The position numbers and the translations under genes are program-made. A stretch of DNA of 64,000 bases. It comes from Tilletiaria anomala UBC 951 (taxonomy: Eukaryota > Basidiomycota > Exobasidiomycetes > Georgefischeriales > Tilletiariaceae). The DNA is taken from assembly GCF_000711695.1 (NCBI RefSeq), contig NW_013547013.1, positions 124,001 to 188,000 on the forward strand, read 5' to 3'. Under the pieces are notes generated by a model, which was not told the DNA's origin, made no database searches, and was given only the letters and a program-made list of their open reading frames with translations. Shown piece after piece: positions 1 to 11,610 of this stretch. Numbering within the stretch: position 1 is the first letter of the stretch; each line of letters begins with the position of its first letter.

Positions 1-2775
1 GTTCTTGACAAAGCTGCGCTGCTTCTCGAACAGTCCCATTTCAACACTGAGGTGCCTGCCGCCAACGACCTCGAAATCATAACTGTCATCGACAATGGGC
101 CGAACGAGGGACAACTCTTGCGCAAGCTGGGCAAATCCGAGCAGCACGTCCAGCTGGTCTATCTGCCTAGCATTATGACGTAATGCCGGCGCCTCTCGAG
201 CAACCATCTGGCGCAGGACTTCGAGCGCAAGCTGTTCCCTCTGTCGCAGGTCATTTTGGAGTCTTGTTAGCTTGGAGCCAATCCGCGTCCACTCTTCGAA
301 GTAGTACGTGCGAGTCGATTTACTCTTGTATGCGAACGACATGTCGGATGGGAACAGGGGTGTCATGCGATCCTTAAAGTCCCCAACATGTACGACATAG
401 CCTTGACCTAGCAGTTGTCGGAGAGTGAGCTTTCGCCGCTCCGGGTTGGGCAACCGGTCCCTCAGACGCTGTTCCAATTTTCGAGCAGAGCGACGCAAGA
501 TATTGTACTCTTTGAGCAAGATGTCAATTGCTTTGGAAGATCTGTGTGGCTCAGAATGGAGTTTGCCACGGTGTCAACGCTGAGGACTTGCGACGCCCAT
601 CGTATAACGTCTCTCACCCAGGCCTGATTAGGTGCTCCAATGGCGGGCCCCAGAGTGGGCTTTCTTCCTCTTGCTCTGCAGCTTTGCCTTTGGACCTGCT
701 GGCGCGTCGTGGAGTCGACACTTGGATAGTACCGTGCTCTACCTGTGTCTGCTTCAGTTCACCCTGAGTAATTACAGACTCGATCTCATCTGCGGTCGCA
801 CTTTGTAATTGTCGCCTCTTCTCCATCACTGATTCATCAATTGCATCTTCGAGAGACTGAGCAAGGTGACCTAGAGCGGTGAAATTACCGGCAATCTCCT
901 GTGCGGAAGCGGCATACTCATGTGATAGACCCCGGTCCAAGGCTTCTCGCAGAGTGCTTTGCACTTTTTCGCATAGATGAACGAAGTCACGCACAGCCAA
1001 AAGATCCTGCTCGTCATTGCGCCGGGCCAAAATCTTCTGCAGTGTCCGAGAGATGTCGCCAGCGGAGCGTCGAAGCAGCAGGCGAAGATCTTCTCGAAGG
1101 AAAGCATTGGCATGAAGAGCAGACACGAGTTGTTGACGCCAGTGTATGATTTTGAGCGATGTACTTGGGCAGGCTGCGAAGATGCATCGCGTATGGTCAG
1201 CATTATCGTGACGTTCGGCATGGATTCGCATCTCAGTACACCCACTTAGCCATTCTTCGAGAAGCCGCGTACCACCCCTCGTCACTGTCCGTCTTGCTGC
1301 ACTAATAAGGCTGCCTCGCACGCCACCCTCGCGCATCGAGCTGCGAACTTCAAGCGCAGAGAGTGTGTGAGCATCAATTTGCATGCACTCTCGTTCAAGC
1401 ATGCGCTCTGGTGTCAAGGGAAAGACGCCTGATGCATTAGACGGGCTTTGCTGAAGCTCGATCAGCCGCGTCTCGATGTACCGTGTAAGCTGTTGGATGG
1501 CCTTTGATTCGGATGTAGATAGCTTGAGCTCAGGAAAGGGATTATCCATGCAAGCCGTAGGCGAGGAAGCCTGGTCAGATGCATACGTCACCATACAGCT
1601 TCCTTCTGGGAGCGCTTCCCATAGAGGGTGAGAATATCGATCGGCATCACCATGCCGACCGTCATCTTCGCTAGGAGCTGCGTTGAAAACGCCTGGCTGC
1701 AGTATGGCTTCCTTGGGCGCTATTCGGGCAATCTGATCTCGCAGGCTTTGTCCATCCGAACAAGGCATGCTATGAAAATTAGCTGTGCCGATATCCAGCC
1801 ACGCCAAGCCGAACTTTGGCGTCCCAACGGCGTTGTCATCTGCTGAAACGACAGAAACAATGAAATTGCTGGTGAATTGGTCGAGAAACTTTTCATCGAT
1901 GAGCGTCCCCGGCGATACTACTCTAGTGACTTTTCTGTGAAAGCTGGCGCTCTCGTTGAGGGTATCATCGTTGTTCGCTCCACTTTCCGCGCCGGAAGCG
2001 TGAAACTCCTTGAATTCGTCGCAGATTGCCACAAGCTTGCCGTAGTCTTGGACGAGCACCTTCAGGTACTTTTCCATTTGATGCACGGGAAAGCCGGCCA
2101 TGGCAACTTCGCGCCCTCCCCACCATCGTCGGGCCAGCTTGATGCCAAGCATCTGCGCGACGTCCGGAGCTTGTTCAAAATACGACTGCCAGAGTCATGG
2201 TGTCAGAGGATTCTCCACATCAGTTCCACATGATTATTCTTACCTCATAAAAGTTCCCGACACGCGTCAAAAGAATGCAGCCAGGAAAACGCGCCAGATT
2301 CGCCAGAACTTCCTTGGCGAGAGGCGGCCAGGCCTTGCCCTCCACTGCGAGCGGTTGGTTCACGATCAGCTCTGAACAAAACGTCACGGTTTGAATCAAG
2401 CGACAATTCACCTCCTAGTTCGTCTACATGAGCGAGTGCAGGATCACCTGAGGTGTCGGGCCTCGCTGCCTCAGCCTCGACCAGTGAGGTCTTCTTATGG
2501 GCTTTGCGCTTGCGAACGCGAACCTCGGATTCCTTGGGCAGTGGGGCAAGCGGTGCCAGCGGCCTACCCTCCGTATCAACTGCAGTTGTGGGAAGGTCAT
2601 CGTATATGACTGACAACCTTGTACGCGCGAAGATCTTCGGCGCCGAGAAGAGGGTGCGGCTGGCCGAGGGGATGGGGACGAGTCGTGCTCGATGCAAGGT
2701 GGCCCGGACTGGTGATTGCCCCGGGGATGGCCGCAATACCGGCGAGATGCTCTGCGCCCAGATGCATCTTGTCAT
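1..2775 (-). CDS. MSH1: MSH1, mitochondrial MutS-type mismatch repair protein (N-terminal and middle part; cut by the window edge)
   Basis: MutS family ATPase that recognises mismatches in mitochondrial DNA. Exons read 2775-2412, 2371-2244, 2185-618 and 541 to beyond position 1; all joins keep phase. The N-terminus is Arg/Ser-rich with few acids, as expected for a mitochondrial presequence. MutS domain I follows: [10 protein letters not shown] is the mismatch-contacting Phe-x-Glu motif, then [14 protein letters not shown]. The last exon shows the connector/core region with [10 protein letters not shown], the RHP-like strand preceding the ATPase domain. Walker A and the ATPase C-terminus lie outside the window. 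The first intron is only about 40 nt. Start: an upstream in-frame TTG exists, but ATG at 2775 is the first true start. MSH1 rather than MSH2-6 is chosen because the domain I wording matches fungal MSH1 best as I know it. Confidence 0.88.
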
Positions 2776-3260
2776 GGCACTGACAAGGGTCGCAATTGTG
2801 TGCCGCAAGGCGACGGTGGGCCCCGACCCCTATCGCGTCGCGTCACAAGCCGAGTTGGAAAGGCGCGAGGTTGGAATTGCCAGCCAATTAGCACTTTTAG
2901 CAAGCACTCAAGGTATGTGGTCTCAAGTGCTAGAGATAACGGGAGTAGGAAGCCTATAAGCCTGACGCGTTCTCATACAGGGGAACTCTGGATTTCGGAT
3001 TTCGGAACGCGGGACACAAACGACCCATTTTTTCGATGAGAGACTCCAAGCTGCTTCATAGTGGACTCCCTTGAGGTTGAAATTAATTGAGGCAACCTGT
3101 ATGGTTTACGGATGCATGCCGTTCCTTTTGTTGCAGCTTGTGCACACCCGGCTAGACGGAGGGTTACCATCTCACACACCTCCAAAAGTGGGCTCACGAA
3201 GGGCCGGCATACAGTATAACTTTCTTTGGGTTCCCGTGATCGGTCGAGCGGTGCCTCATC
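2776..3260. promoter_or_regulatory. Divergent intergenic region between MSH1 and UTP18
   Basis: About 485 bases separating two divergent start codons, so it should hold both promoters. I see no clear TATA box, repeat or RNA gene. Short open frames here match nothing I recognise. Confidence 0.5.
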
Positions 3261-5493
3261 ATGTTGATGATATCGAACAGTCGTCCCAAGAAGCGCCCCT
3301 CTGAGGGCAAACGCGATAGAGAAGGCACGTCGGAAAGAAAGAAGGCTAATAAACATTCAAACAGACCTCTCTCCGCACAAGAACACGCAGAGCAAGCGGC
3401 GCTCGAAGCCAGCCTCTTTGGTGTCTCCAAGATACCCGTTACGACTACGAGTGTATCAAAGGGGAAAAGCAAGCAAGCCAATGCGGAGCAGCAAGATGAT
3501 GAGGACCACTTTGTCGCTGGGCCTGCTGGAAGCAATGTCAAGCTCGGCAGCCGTCGAGAGATGCTAGAGCAAGAAGAGATGGGAGAGATGGATGATGATG
3601 AGGTGAGTTGCTATCACTTTAATAGTGTCCATCTCTACTTCTTCCGACGCTGATCTGGCACGCTGCTCCTCGCAGCTTTTCGTTATTGATGGCGGAGACA
3701 ACAATGATGCAAATGTCTTGCCCGGTTCAGGTGCATCTGCGTCTAGCGCATCTGAAAAAGAAAAGATAATGTCGGACTCAGAAGAGTCTGGCAACGAAAG
3801 CGTGGACTATGAGATGGACGATGGCATGTCCGGGCAAGAAAAGGTTGAAAACGCTGAAGTCGACGCTTTGAAGGATGAGAGTCATGTCGACGATGCCAAA
3901 GTGGGCACAAATGCGTCACTAGATGGCCACGCTCAAAGACGACGCTTCAAGTCCGTATGGCGCGACCCTGATGATGCCACTTTGCAAATTCCGCTCGCCG
4001 GTCCCTCCGCAAGGGCTGCCGATGGCACATTCGTTGGCACAAAACGGCTAAGACGGCTGCGAAAGAGTGCGGATGAGATGTCGGTGGACGGAATCGAATA
4101 CGAGCGACGGCTGCGTGAGATGTTCGAAAAGCTGCATCCGAAACCGGTCTGGGCGATGCGGATGTTCCGAAAACCAGCAGCTCGGCAGACGGAGATCGAG
4201 AAAACTACAGCGGAAACACCTACGAATGGTCTGGAGATTCAAGAACAGTCTGGCCCATCTTTGGCGGATCTCTTATCGCAAGAGGATACCGGTCTTCTTC
4301 GACAGCTCAAGTCCAAGACAAAAGCGACGCTTGCACCAGGCACGATCGAGATCGAACGCCTGAGGAACGCAAACGAAGCCCAGCCATTGTCAGACGAGGC
4401 AGCTATCGAATCGCTAGCATTCCATCCTTCGTCCCGCACATCGATCCTTATGACCGCCAGTCGTGACCGCCGGTTGCGATTGTTCAGCATCACAGGCGGC
4501 AACAGCAACCCTTTGTTACAAACGCTGCACATACCGGACATGCCTGTCAAAACGGCCATGTTCATCAGTGGCGCAGGCTCAGCAGAATGGAGCACAGCAA
4601 GCAGCAGCAGCGTCCTGATAAGCGGCCAGCGGCCGTACCTGTACGCCTGGGATCTCCAGAGTGGTAAAGTTATGCGCAGCAACCCTTGGCGCGGTGGTGC
4701 GGTGAGCGGCTCAGCCGATGGTGGGGATCGGGATCTGAGTCTGGCGACGCCGCAGCCTGCACATACCGGTGGTTCGCTGGTCGCATTCAGAGGTCGTGCG
4801 GGGATCGTCCACCTCGCAGACTGGGGCCGGTCGGGCGGCTCTTCCTCCTCGATCATCGCTTCCTTGCGCACGAGTGGCACCCTTGCAGGGCTGGCGTGGG
4901 ATCGATCGTACGACCGCAGTCCAGACGGGCGGACGCTTGTCACGCTCAGCACAGGCGGGGAATTCGGCATCTGGGACACGCGCAACCTGCGCGCAGAGGT
5001 GGTGAAACGCGATCACGGTATTTTCGGCGCACAAGGCTTAGAGTGTAGCCCGGATGGGAGCAGCTGGCTTGTCGGCAGCGAGAATGGCATCGTGAGCAGG
5101 TACGATGGATCCGACCTGCTGAGCAACCCCGGCTCCGTCGACTTCAATACTGCTTCTGCTGCCGCCGACGACGCGGGCTTGAAAGTCATTCGCGGAAAGT
5201 CTGACGGCGCCATCTCAATTGCAGCGTCCAAGACTCTGGAGAACTTGACGACTGCGCTGACGACGATGCGGTTCAACCCAGACGGACAAGTGATGGCGAT
5301 GGCGAGCCGGAACAAGAAAGACGCGATGCGCCTCGTGCATTTCCCCTCTATGCGCGTGTTCTCAAACTGGCCCACTTCTGGCACACCGCTCGGGCATGTC
5401 ACTGGCGTCGACTTCAGTCCAAGTTGCCGGTTTGTGGCTATTGGGAATAGCAGGGGCAAGGTGCTGTTGTACAATCTCAGGCACTACGCCTAG
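3261..5493 (+). CDS. UTP18: UTP18, U3 snoRNP/SSU processome WD40 protein
   Basis: Nucleolar WD40 protein of the small-subunit processome (UTP-B), needed for early 18S pre-rRNA cleavage. Two exons, 3261-3602 and 3676-5493, about 719 residues; the intron has a GTGAGT donor and a CTCGCAG acceptor in phase 0. The first third is charged and disordered (Lys/Arg-rich start, DDDE and Ser/Glu tracts). It ends in the diagnostic Utp18 block: KSVWRDPDD, then YERRLREMFEKLHPKPVWA. The rest holds WD40 repeats, e.g. ASRDRRLRLFSI and SPDGSSWLVGSENGIVSRYD, ending IGNSRGKVLLYNLRHY. Normal length for the family. It converges with the NOP8-like gene, stop codons about 65 bases apart. The alternative ATG six bases downstream of the chosen start changes little. 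Confidence 0.93.
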
Positions 5494-5559
5494 GCCATAA
5501 TTTTGAAATCACATTTGATACATATGCATGTTCTATGCGGCCAAGTGGTTCTTTACATC

Positions 5560-8129
5560 TTAGACATCGCCATCTCCATCTCTCGTAGCCGACCTCATAG
5601 CTCCCTGTCCGGCACTGCCCGCAGCTCGGCTTCCCGTGACGCGACGTTTTTTCTTCTTGACAGCCTCTCGATGCCTGCGCTTGTACTCCTGCGTCAGGCG
5701 ACCCTTGTGTTCCTCCCAACGGGCCTCGATCTCCTCTTCAGTGTCTGTACGACAGAATGGAATGAACGATCCTGTTTTCTGCAGAAGTTGAATCATGTCT
5801 CGCGAGTTGCTTGGGTCGAACACAGGGAAAGGGTGGGGCTGCAGCGTCGTTCCTTGAACATAGCCTGCTTCTGAGTCTGCAGGCCGAGTCTGCGCAGCGT
5901 CCATAGTCGACAGCTCTATAGGCGAGCCCTCAACACCTTGCTCAGCTTCAGCATCGAGCTCAAAGTCCAGCTCGTCGTCCAGCTCTAGGTCAAGTCCAGC
6001 CATGATGGAAAATTGACCGCCGACTGGAACAGCTTCCTTTGGCTTAAACATGTCCTTAAGACTGTTGAGCTGGTAGCAGGTTCCCCGTTTTTCTTTGTCA
6101 TCAACGCTATCTCCGTCAATCTTTTGAGCAATGACTGCATGTTTAGCCTCCTCGGTGCTGAGGTCTGAGTCTTCGCTATCGGAGCTATGATCGGAAGGCG
6201 ACTGCAAAGCCGAAGCCGGAGCAGTCACCGTGTTGGCGTATTGCTCTGCAGGTGGGACAAATCGAGAGGGAGGCTCATAAGAGGAGCTAGAGCCTTCCAG
6301 AGTCTGAGTCTGCGCTGCAGCAGCCAGTAACGCCGCACGCCTGCTCCTGCTATTAGCGATCGCAGTATCTGCTTGGGTTTGGTTAGCAGATAATGCAGCG
6401 ATGGCGGCTTCTGCTCCCGCTACCTGTGGCCTTGTGCTTTGCGTTGCTTGATATGATGAAAATCCATCGCGCTTCTCTTGGGGAGCTTCCTCGTCATCGT
6501 CCTCCGAGTCCTCCGTGAAAGGCCCTGTCGCGCGGCCCACGTCCGTCGCTTCCTCTGGATTGAGACCTTGTCCGAACATCTTAGCTAGGAGTCCAAGTGT
6601 TCCGCACCTTTCAGCGTCAAAGTCCGACGCTGCTGATGCTGCGTTTGCTGGTACCGCCCCGGCCGCAGCTTCGTCATAGCCATCTGAAAAGTCGGCCTCC
6701 GCGTCTGGGTCATAGGCTTTGAATCGCCACGTGTCATTTTTTTGGGCATCGCCTATGCTGCTAGCAATACCCGCGGCAGTGGGGCGCTTCGCGACGCTCC
6801 CGTTTTGTCCTTGGCTGTCGTCCAAATCGGACGAGATGACCGTACTTTCGCCTGCAGCTTCGTCTTCGGAGGTGCTTTCGGCTGATGATGCGCAAGATGA
6901 CGTGGCCTCCTGGTCTCCATCCAACACCCGGCCAACGAGCGCCTTTCCGTTGAGGCGAGGGGTTCGATGCATCCGATTGCCCGACTTCGCATCGACGATC
7001 TCAATTCGCACGATGCTCCCATCTCGATCCTTAAGTATCCACTTCACGCGCGCTTGGCTTTGCCTTTCCTCTACCTTACCGTCCATACCCTCCATCTCGG
7101 CGTTGTCGCCTTCACCTTCGTCTCCGCCACTGGCATCGGTTGCTTCGCAGACCCAGTAGCCTCCTTCTGGGACCCCAGCCGAGCCAACCGTCTCTGCATC
7201 CTGCTCAAGGAGCATCCCTGTTAGATGCGAGCGTGGGTATCGCGTAGGATCGATTGTGACGATCTTTACTCTTTTCGTGCTGCGTTTCTTCCCGGCACCC
7301 GAAGAAGCCGGTCGGCCAGCGACGCTGGTAGCATTGGCCACCTTGTCTTTGCCCTTGGAAGTCTTGGGCTTGGAATTAGGTTTCGATGAGCCAGCGATGG
7401 CCAATGACCTTAGCGGCTGTGGAGGCGGCAGGCCGTGTGCGGGACGCATGTGCATGGGTCGAATCAGGTGGCCTGCTGGTGTCTTCTTCCATCCCTGTAA
7501 GCGGAGCGAGGTGAACCCGGCGAAACGAGTCAGCCCAATGCCCCGGCAAGCAAAGAGAGACTCTGGCGTAAGGCTGCACGCACCCAAAGCCCATTTTCTA
7601 CGTCCGCGGATGTGACAGGTACATCCTTATTCTTCGCTTCTAGCCCAACTGTGCCTGGCACCTTGCTCCTCTTGCGTTTCTTCGACCGGTCAGCACTTCC
7701 ATCCGCGGATTGGGCCATCCTTTCCGCTTCGAGCCTTTGCCTGAAGTCCGGCCGCGCGTCCCCGATCCTCAGTTTGGCACCTTTCCAAATGGTTCCGCTC
7801 AGCAGACGCTTGATCCTTTCGAGCTTCACTGTTGCTTGAGCGTCTTCTGAAGGGATAGAGACGTCGAGGAAAGCATACGGTTTCCCGTCCAGATTCGTTG
7901 ACGCTCCAGACGGCGCAGAAGATGGTTGCAACGATGACGATGACTCGTGCGACCAGGTATCTATATTGAGAACTTGCAGGCCAAAGGAGGAAAACCGGGA
8001 GATGATATCGTGCTGCGACAACGAAGGTGTCAGACCCGAGATGTGCAGGCGTTTGATCACAGTCGCGCCGTCAGGCAAGACGCTGCCGTTGCTTGGACCA
8101 GGTACCGGCGTAAGCGTCTTTGACCGCAT
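5560..8129 (-). CDS. NOP8: NOP8-like nucleolar RRM protein (60S ribosome assembly)
   Basis: Predicted nucleolar RNA-binding protein of 60S subunit assembly. Two exons, 8129-7584 and 7494-5560, about 826 residues, joined in phase 0 (GTGCGT donor, TTACAG acceptor). An RRM starts near residue 25: RLHISGLTPSLSQHDIISRF, with later strands at PYAFLDVSI. A basic linker leads to ENGLWGWKKTPAGHLIRPMH, a motif typical of fungal Nop8-like proteins; this junction lies on the intron and supports the splice. The middle is Asp/Glu/Ser-rich and disordered. The C-terminal block contains FIPFCRTDTEEEIEARWEEH and a basic tail (RRHREAVKKKKRR), the other shared signature. Alternative: a different nucleolar RRM protein of the NOL8 type, which is the same broad family. 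Convergent with UTP18, another ribosome-assembly factor. Confidence 0.75.
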
Positions 8130-8654
8130 TGTCTAAGACGATCTGCAAGTGAGCTTGCTTGAATAGACCCACGCTTGGCTACGGTATGATCCTCTACAAG
8201 GCGAGATCCACGGCGAGATCAGTGCCAGTAGTGTAGCAGTACATTGTACGGCTCATGCGCCAAAAATCGATCCATCCCATGCTGGCGGGGACTTCGTCTC
8301 ATCGACTCTCGATGCAAAAAAAGTTGTGGCGGTTGGCGGATGCACGGCGGCTGGTGTTTGCCTGATTAATTTGCACCGATCCCAATAATAATACACATGC
8401 ATTGCCTTCCGGCCGAGAGCGCCACGTCGACTGTCCAGCGATTCGCAGTCCCTGGTAAGTTAAAAGTCCTAACTGTTCCCGAGTCAAGTGTGTCCAAAAC
8501 CCATGGACGACCGGGGAGACATTCAGCGTTCAGCAGTAGCCACAGGCCAGAGCCAACTCGTAGGTACGGAGACCCTGGACGTCAAGTGCCGCATCAGCTG
8601 CAGGCTGCTCCCGTCAGTGTCTCTGTAACTCGCTTTTTCCTAGCCCGTAACAAG
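8130..8654. promoter_or_regulatory. Divergent intergenic region (NOP8-like / small membrane protein)
   Basis: About 525 bases between divergent starts. An AT-rich AATAATAATACA stretch near 8385-8396 is the only TATA-like element seen. No RNA gene or repeat was recognised. Confidence 0.4.
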
Positions 8655-9204
8655 ATGTCATCATACGGCAGCGCACAAGCGCAACAAGCGCAGACGCAGA
8701 CGCAGCTACATTGGTGGTTGTGAGTAGAACATTGCCTGGTGTCCTCCATTCAAAGCGAGTCTGGATTCAGAACGCACAAGCGTTGACACCTCTTCCGCCA
8801 ATTCCCGCCACTTTCCCCTCACCCGATTCTCTTATCAAAGCATCCCACTCGCCGCTATCCCGGTCCTATTCATCCTGACATCCTTCACACCCTTCTTCGG
8901 CTCCTCCAAGTCCTCGCGGCGCAACAAAATCACGCGACAGGCGTATGACCCGCGCACAGGCATTGGCCGCGGCGCCCCCGGCTTCCAGACGAACGTGGCG
9001 AAAGTGGCGATCCCACCTGACATCGCCGCGCGCATTCGCGCGGGGGAGGACGTTAGTGCCGAGGAGATCACGCAGGCGCTCGAGGACGTCAAGGCGGGCC
9101 GGTATAAGCCTAAGGAGCAGATAGAGAAGGAGGAGTGGCTGCCTGCTGGTGTGACTGGCGGGACGGTGCCCAGCAAGGGCGGCAGGAAAGGGAAACGACG
9201 ATAA
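8655..9204 (+). CDS. Small single-span membrane protein of unknown function
   Basis: Not recognised. Two exons, 8655-8719 and 8841-9204, joined in phase 2, give 142 residues. A Gln/Ser/Ala-rich start (many Q-A-Q-T residues) runs into LHWWF, then a hydrophobic helix IPLAAIPVLFILTSFTPFFG at about residues 22-41, ending at a cluster SSKSSRRNK that would sit on the cytosolic side by the positive-inside rule. The soluble tail has AYDPRTGIGRGAPGF, a short acidic helix (EEITQALEDVKAGRY) and a very basic end (KGGRKGKRR). Aromatic residues flanking the helix and the clean splice phase support a real gene; the tail is hydrophilic and codon use is like the neighbours. Organelle location is unknown. A tail-out ER or mitochondrial membrane subunit is possible but only a guess. 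Confidence 0.65.
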
Positions 9205-9414
9205 CGCATGTATCATAGTAGCTGCCGTGCTGGCTAGCAGGTCTCTGCGGACTTTTTGCGAGAGTACATTATTTGCAGAGTGTTAAGCGGTGCCTGCTTG
9301 CTTGTGTGAAAGAGCGAGGAGGGTATGGCGATGCGAAATGCGTGCAGAGAAGCACGATAGATGCGATGTTAAGAAAATGCAGTTGCGAACGTGAAGCGAT
9401 TCCCGCTTTAGCTG

Positions 9415-10742
9415 TCACTTCTTGGCCCATAAGCTTTGTAAGTCCCCTTGCGTGTTATCCTCAAAGACAGCATATTTCCTCTCAGGCTGCCTTCTCTCAC
9501 GCTCGATACTGTCCAGCACCCATGCTGGAGTGACGAGCTTTGCGACTCTCTTCAGAACTTTACGCTTCAGCTCTTTCTGTGTTTTCTTTCCCGAAAGGCA
9601 CATCGTGCTGATAGTGTGCGTTACTTTGGATGATGGTGTATATGATACGATGGCTCCGTGCAGCTGCAAAAGCCGGATCAGTTCTTGATTGGTGATGAGT
9701 GAGCCCGTGTAGCCATTGATGTAGACGACCACACCGTCGAATAGATTTGTTTGCTACAGGAATGCGAAACGGAAACAAGATTGAAGTGAGCGACTTATTT
9801 CTTAGAGTGTCTCGCGACAGAGTACAGCGAGCTCACCTTGGCTGCAGCCTGGTCTTGCAGCTTTCTGGCTCTCATCTTCATCCAATGGGTACTGCCCTCA
9901 TTCGACCCGCCAGCGCGGTTGGATTGCTGATGTCCTGTGCTCGTGCTGACATAGTGCTGGGTGCGTGTGTACATGTCGGAATGCGTGATCGGATTCGATG
10001 CCTTGCAGAGGCCAGCTTTGGAAGTTAGTGCTCTTATTTGTACGGCAGAACTGTCAGAGAAAAGTGCCACGGGCGGTGGTTGTTGTCGTGGGAGATCCTT
10101 TGGCCCAGCCATGTTGAACTCGGATGAGCCTGCTTCGACTGTTCTGGAGGCTGCCGGCTCCACGCTTTGAAATCTTCTTCCTTGATCATCTATTCCTGAT
10201 CTTCGCTTTGGCGAACGACTGCACAGATCACTCCTTCCTGCCGAACCGTGCTTGCGCTTTAGACCATTTGTGTTTATAATAGCGGATGTTGATGTTAACG
10301 GCTCTGCGGATGCGGAAGAGCCTAGAGGGTGCTTTCGCGAACTGTGGCTCGAATGTGCGAAAGATGCAATACCAAAGCCTTTTGGCCCTTCTTTACCATT
10401 TGAGTTGGGTGTGACTGTTACTTTCAGCGGCTTTTCTAACACGTTAAAATTTGACATCCAAGAACCCGATCGTGATCCAGGTGCCGACCCAGATTCGGTC
10501 CCAGGTTCGTTCCGAGTGCTCTTTTCTCTACGGCCAACCGTCGATGTGCTCGAAGACTTGGAACACTCCCCGGCATGCGAGTCTTCCGGCTTGCTACTAT
10601 GCCGGTGCATCGTTTCATCGATGTTTCGCAGGACTTTAATGCTGCGAAACAGGCTGCCATACCGGAGCTGCTTGGATGGCGCGATGTACGCCGCCCGTCC
10701 GCCGTCGAGGGCCGTCTGCTTGCCACCGATGCCACCCATCAT
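9415..10742 (-). CDS. REV1-type BRCT-domain protein lacking a polymerase domain
   Basis: Two exons, 10742-9837 and 9753-9415, about 414 residues, joined in phase 0 (GTGAGC donor, CTGTAG acceptor). Roughly 290 residues of Ser/Lys/Arg-rich, probably disordered sequence come first. The splice junction then creates RARKLQDQAAAKQTNLFDG followed by VVVYINGYTGS, which resembles the lead-in and first strand of the REV1 BRCT domain. The domain continues with HGAIVSYTPSSKVTHTIS and ends at the BRCT Trp helix, LVTPAWVLDSIERERR. The protein stops about 25 residues later, with no Y-family polymerase downstream. BRCT domains bind phosphopeptides or DNA ends, so a role in DNA damage response is likely but not shown. 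Start: two tandem ATGs at 10742 and 10739. An upstream in-frame ATG at 10811 is less likely because its extension looks non-coding. Confidence 0.75.
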
Positions 10743-11610
10743 ATTTGTTGAAAGGTTAAACAGGAGATAAAGCAAACTTGCACAAGGCGGTGCGAGGTGG
10801 CCAGATAACAACTGTGGTTAACCATGGCTAACGTAGCAGCACGATGCATGCAAACCTCTGATTGTGGTACAGTTCTCTCCGATCTCTCCGCTACCAAGGC
10901 ACCTGGCACGTAGAAGGACAGTCAGCAGAGCTTTAACGGCGTCCACCACCGAAGACGCGTCTTTTTGCTGTGCGGGGCGCGCACATGACACGTACGTTTC
11001 ACTTGTTCTTCACTTTCGCCAACCACCATCATACTCGATACATGTTGTCTTACCTCTTACAGAGCTGTCGCTTCAGTACGGGCGCGTCAGTTCTCATTCT
11101 CTCTCAACCTGTCTTCTCTACTCTTCCTGTGGTGAGAGTCAATGTCTCCCTCCATTCTCGATCTCGTTATGTATCACTTGGGAGCGTCTCGACGGAGAGA
11201 ACGAATTCTCTTATGCCCAGTCGAAGGCGTTACTCTTACGTTATTCATGACCCTCTTCGAGTCGGAGCCGGTAATCCAATGTCATCGCGGCCCGCGACTC
11301 GAGCCTTCCGTCTTGGATTGACCCTCTCTAGAAGCACCAGGTGAGCGTCGTCCTCAGCATCACACACATCAACACCTAGCCCCGTGTCTTCGAATGTCGT
11401 CAGTCCAAATTGCACAGTCGGAAATCACATCCAATTGGTACATTATCAGTGCATATATGCAGAAACGTATTTAGCCTTCCATTCCCCCTAATGCCTTGTC
11501 ACTTGAAGTTGCTGTCGAAAGTATGCACCCCCGTTGTGCAGAGAGCATCTGCTTGCGAGCCTCTCGCCCCGAGACGTGAATAACGTGCTTCCAACCAAAA
11601 CATGTGGAGG
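10743..11610. other. Intergenic stretch between BRCT gene and F-box gene
   Basis: About 870 bases: promoter of the BRCT gene plus 3' flank of the F-box gene. Two overlapping plus-strand open frames (10864-11250, 10970-11344) have no recognisable similarity and are Ser/Leu-rich in the way pyrimidine-rich DNA gives. Nothing else seen. Confidence 0.4.

Noticed and set aside
3261-8129. UTP18 and NOP8-like pair as a ribosome-assembly cluster with RRP1
   Set aside because: Such genes are numerous in fungi; three in 64 kb with different orientations is not beyond chance.
10864-11344. Two overlapping plus-strand open frames
   Set aside because: Overlap each other in different frames, pyrimidine-derived composition, no known motif.
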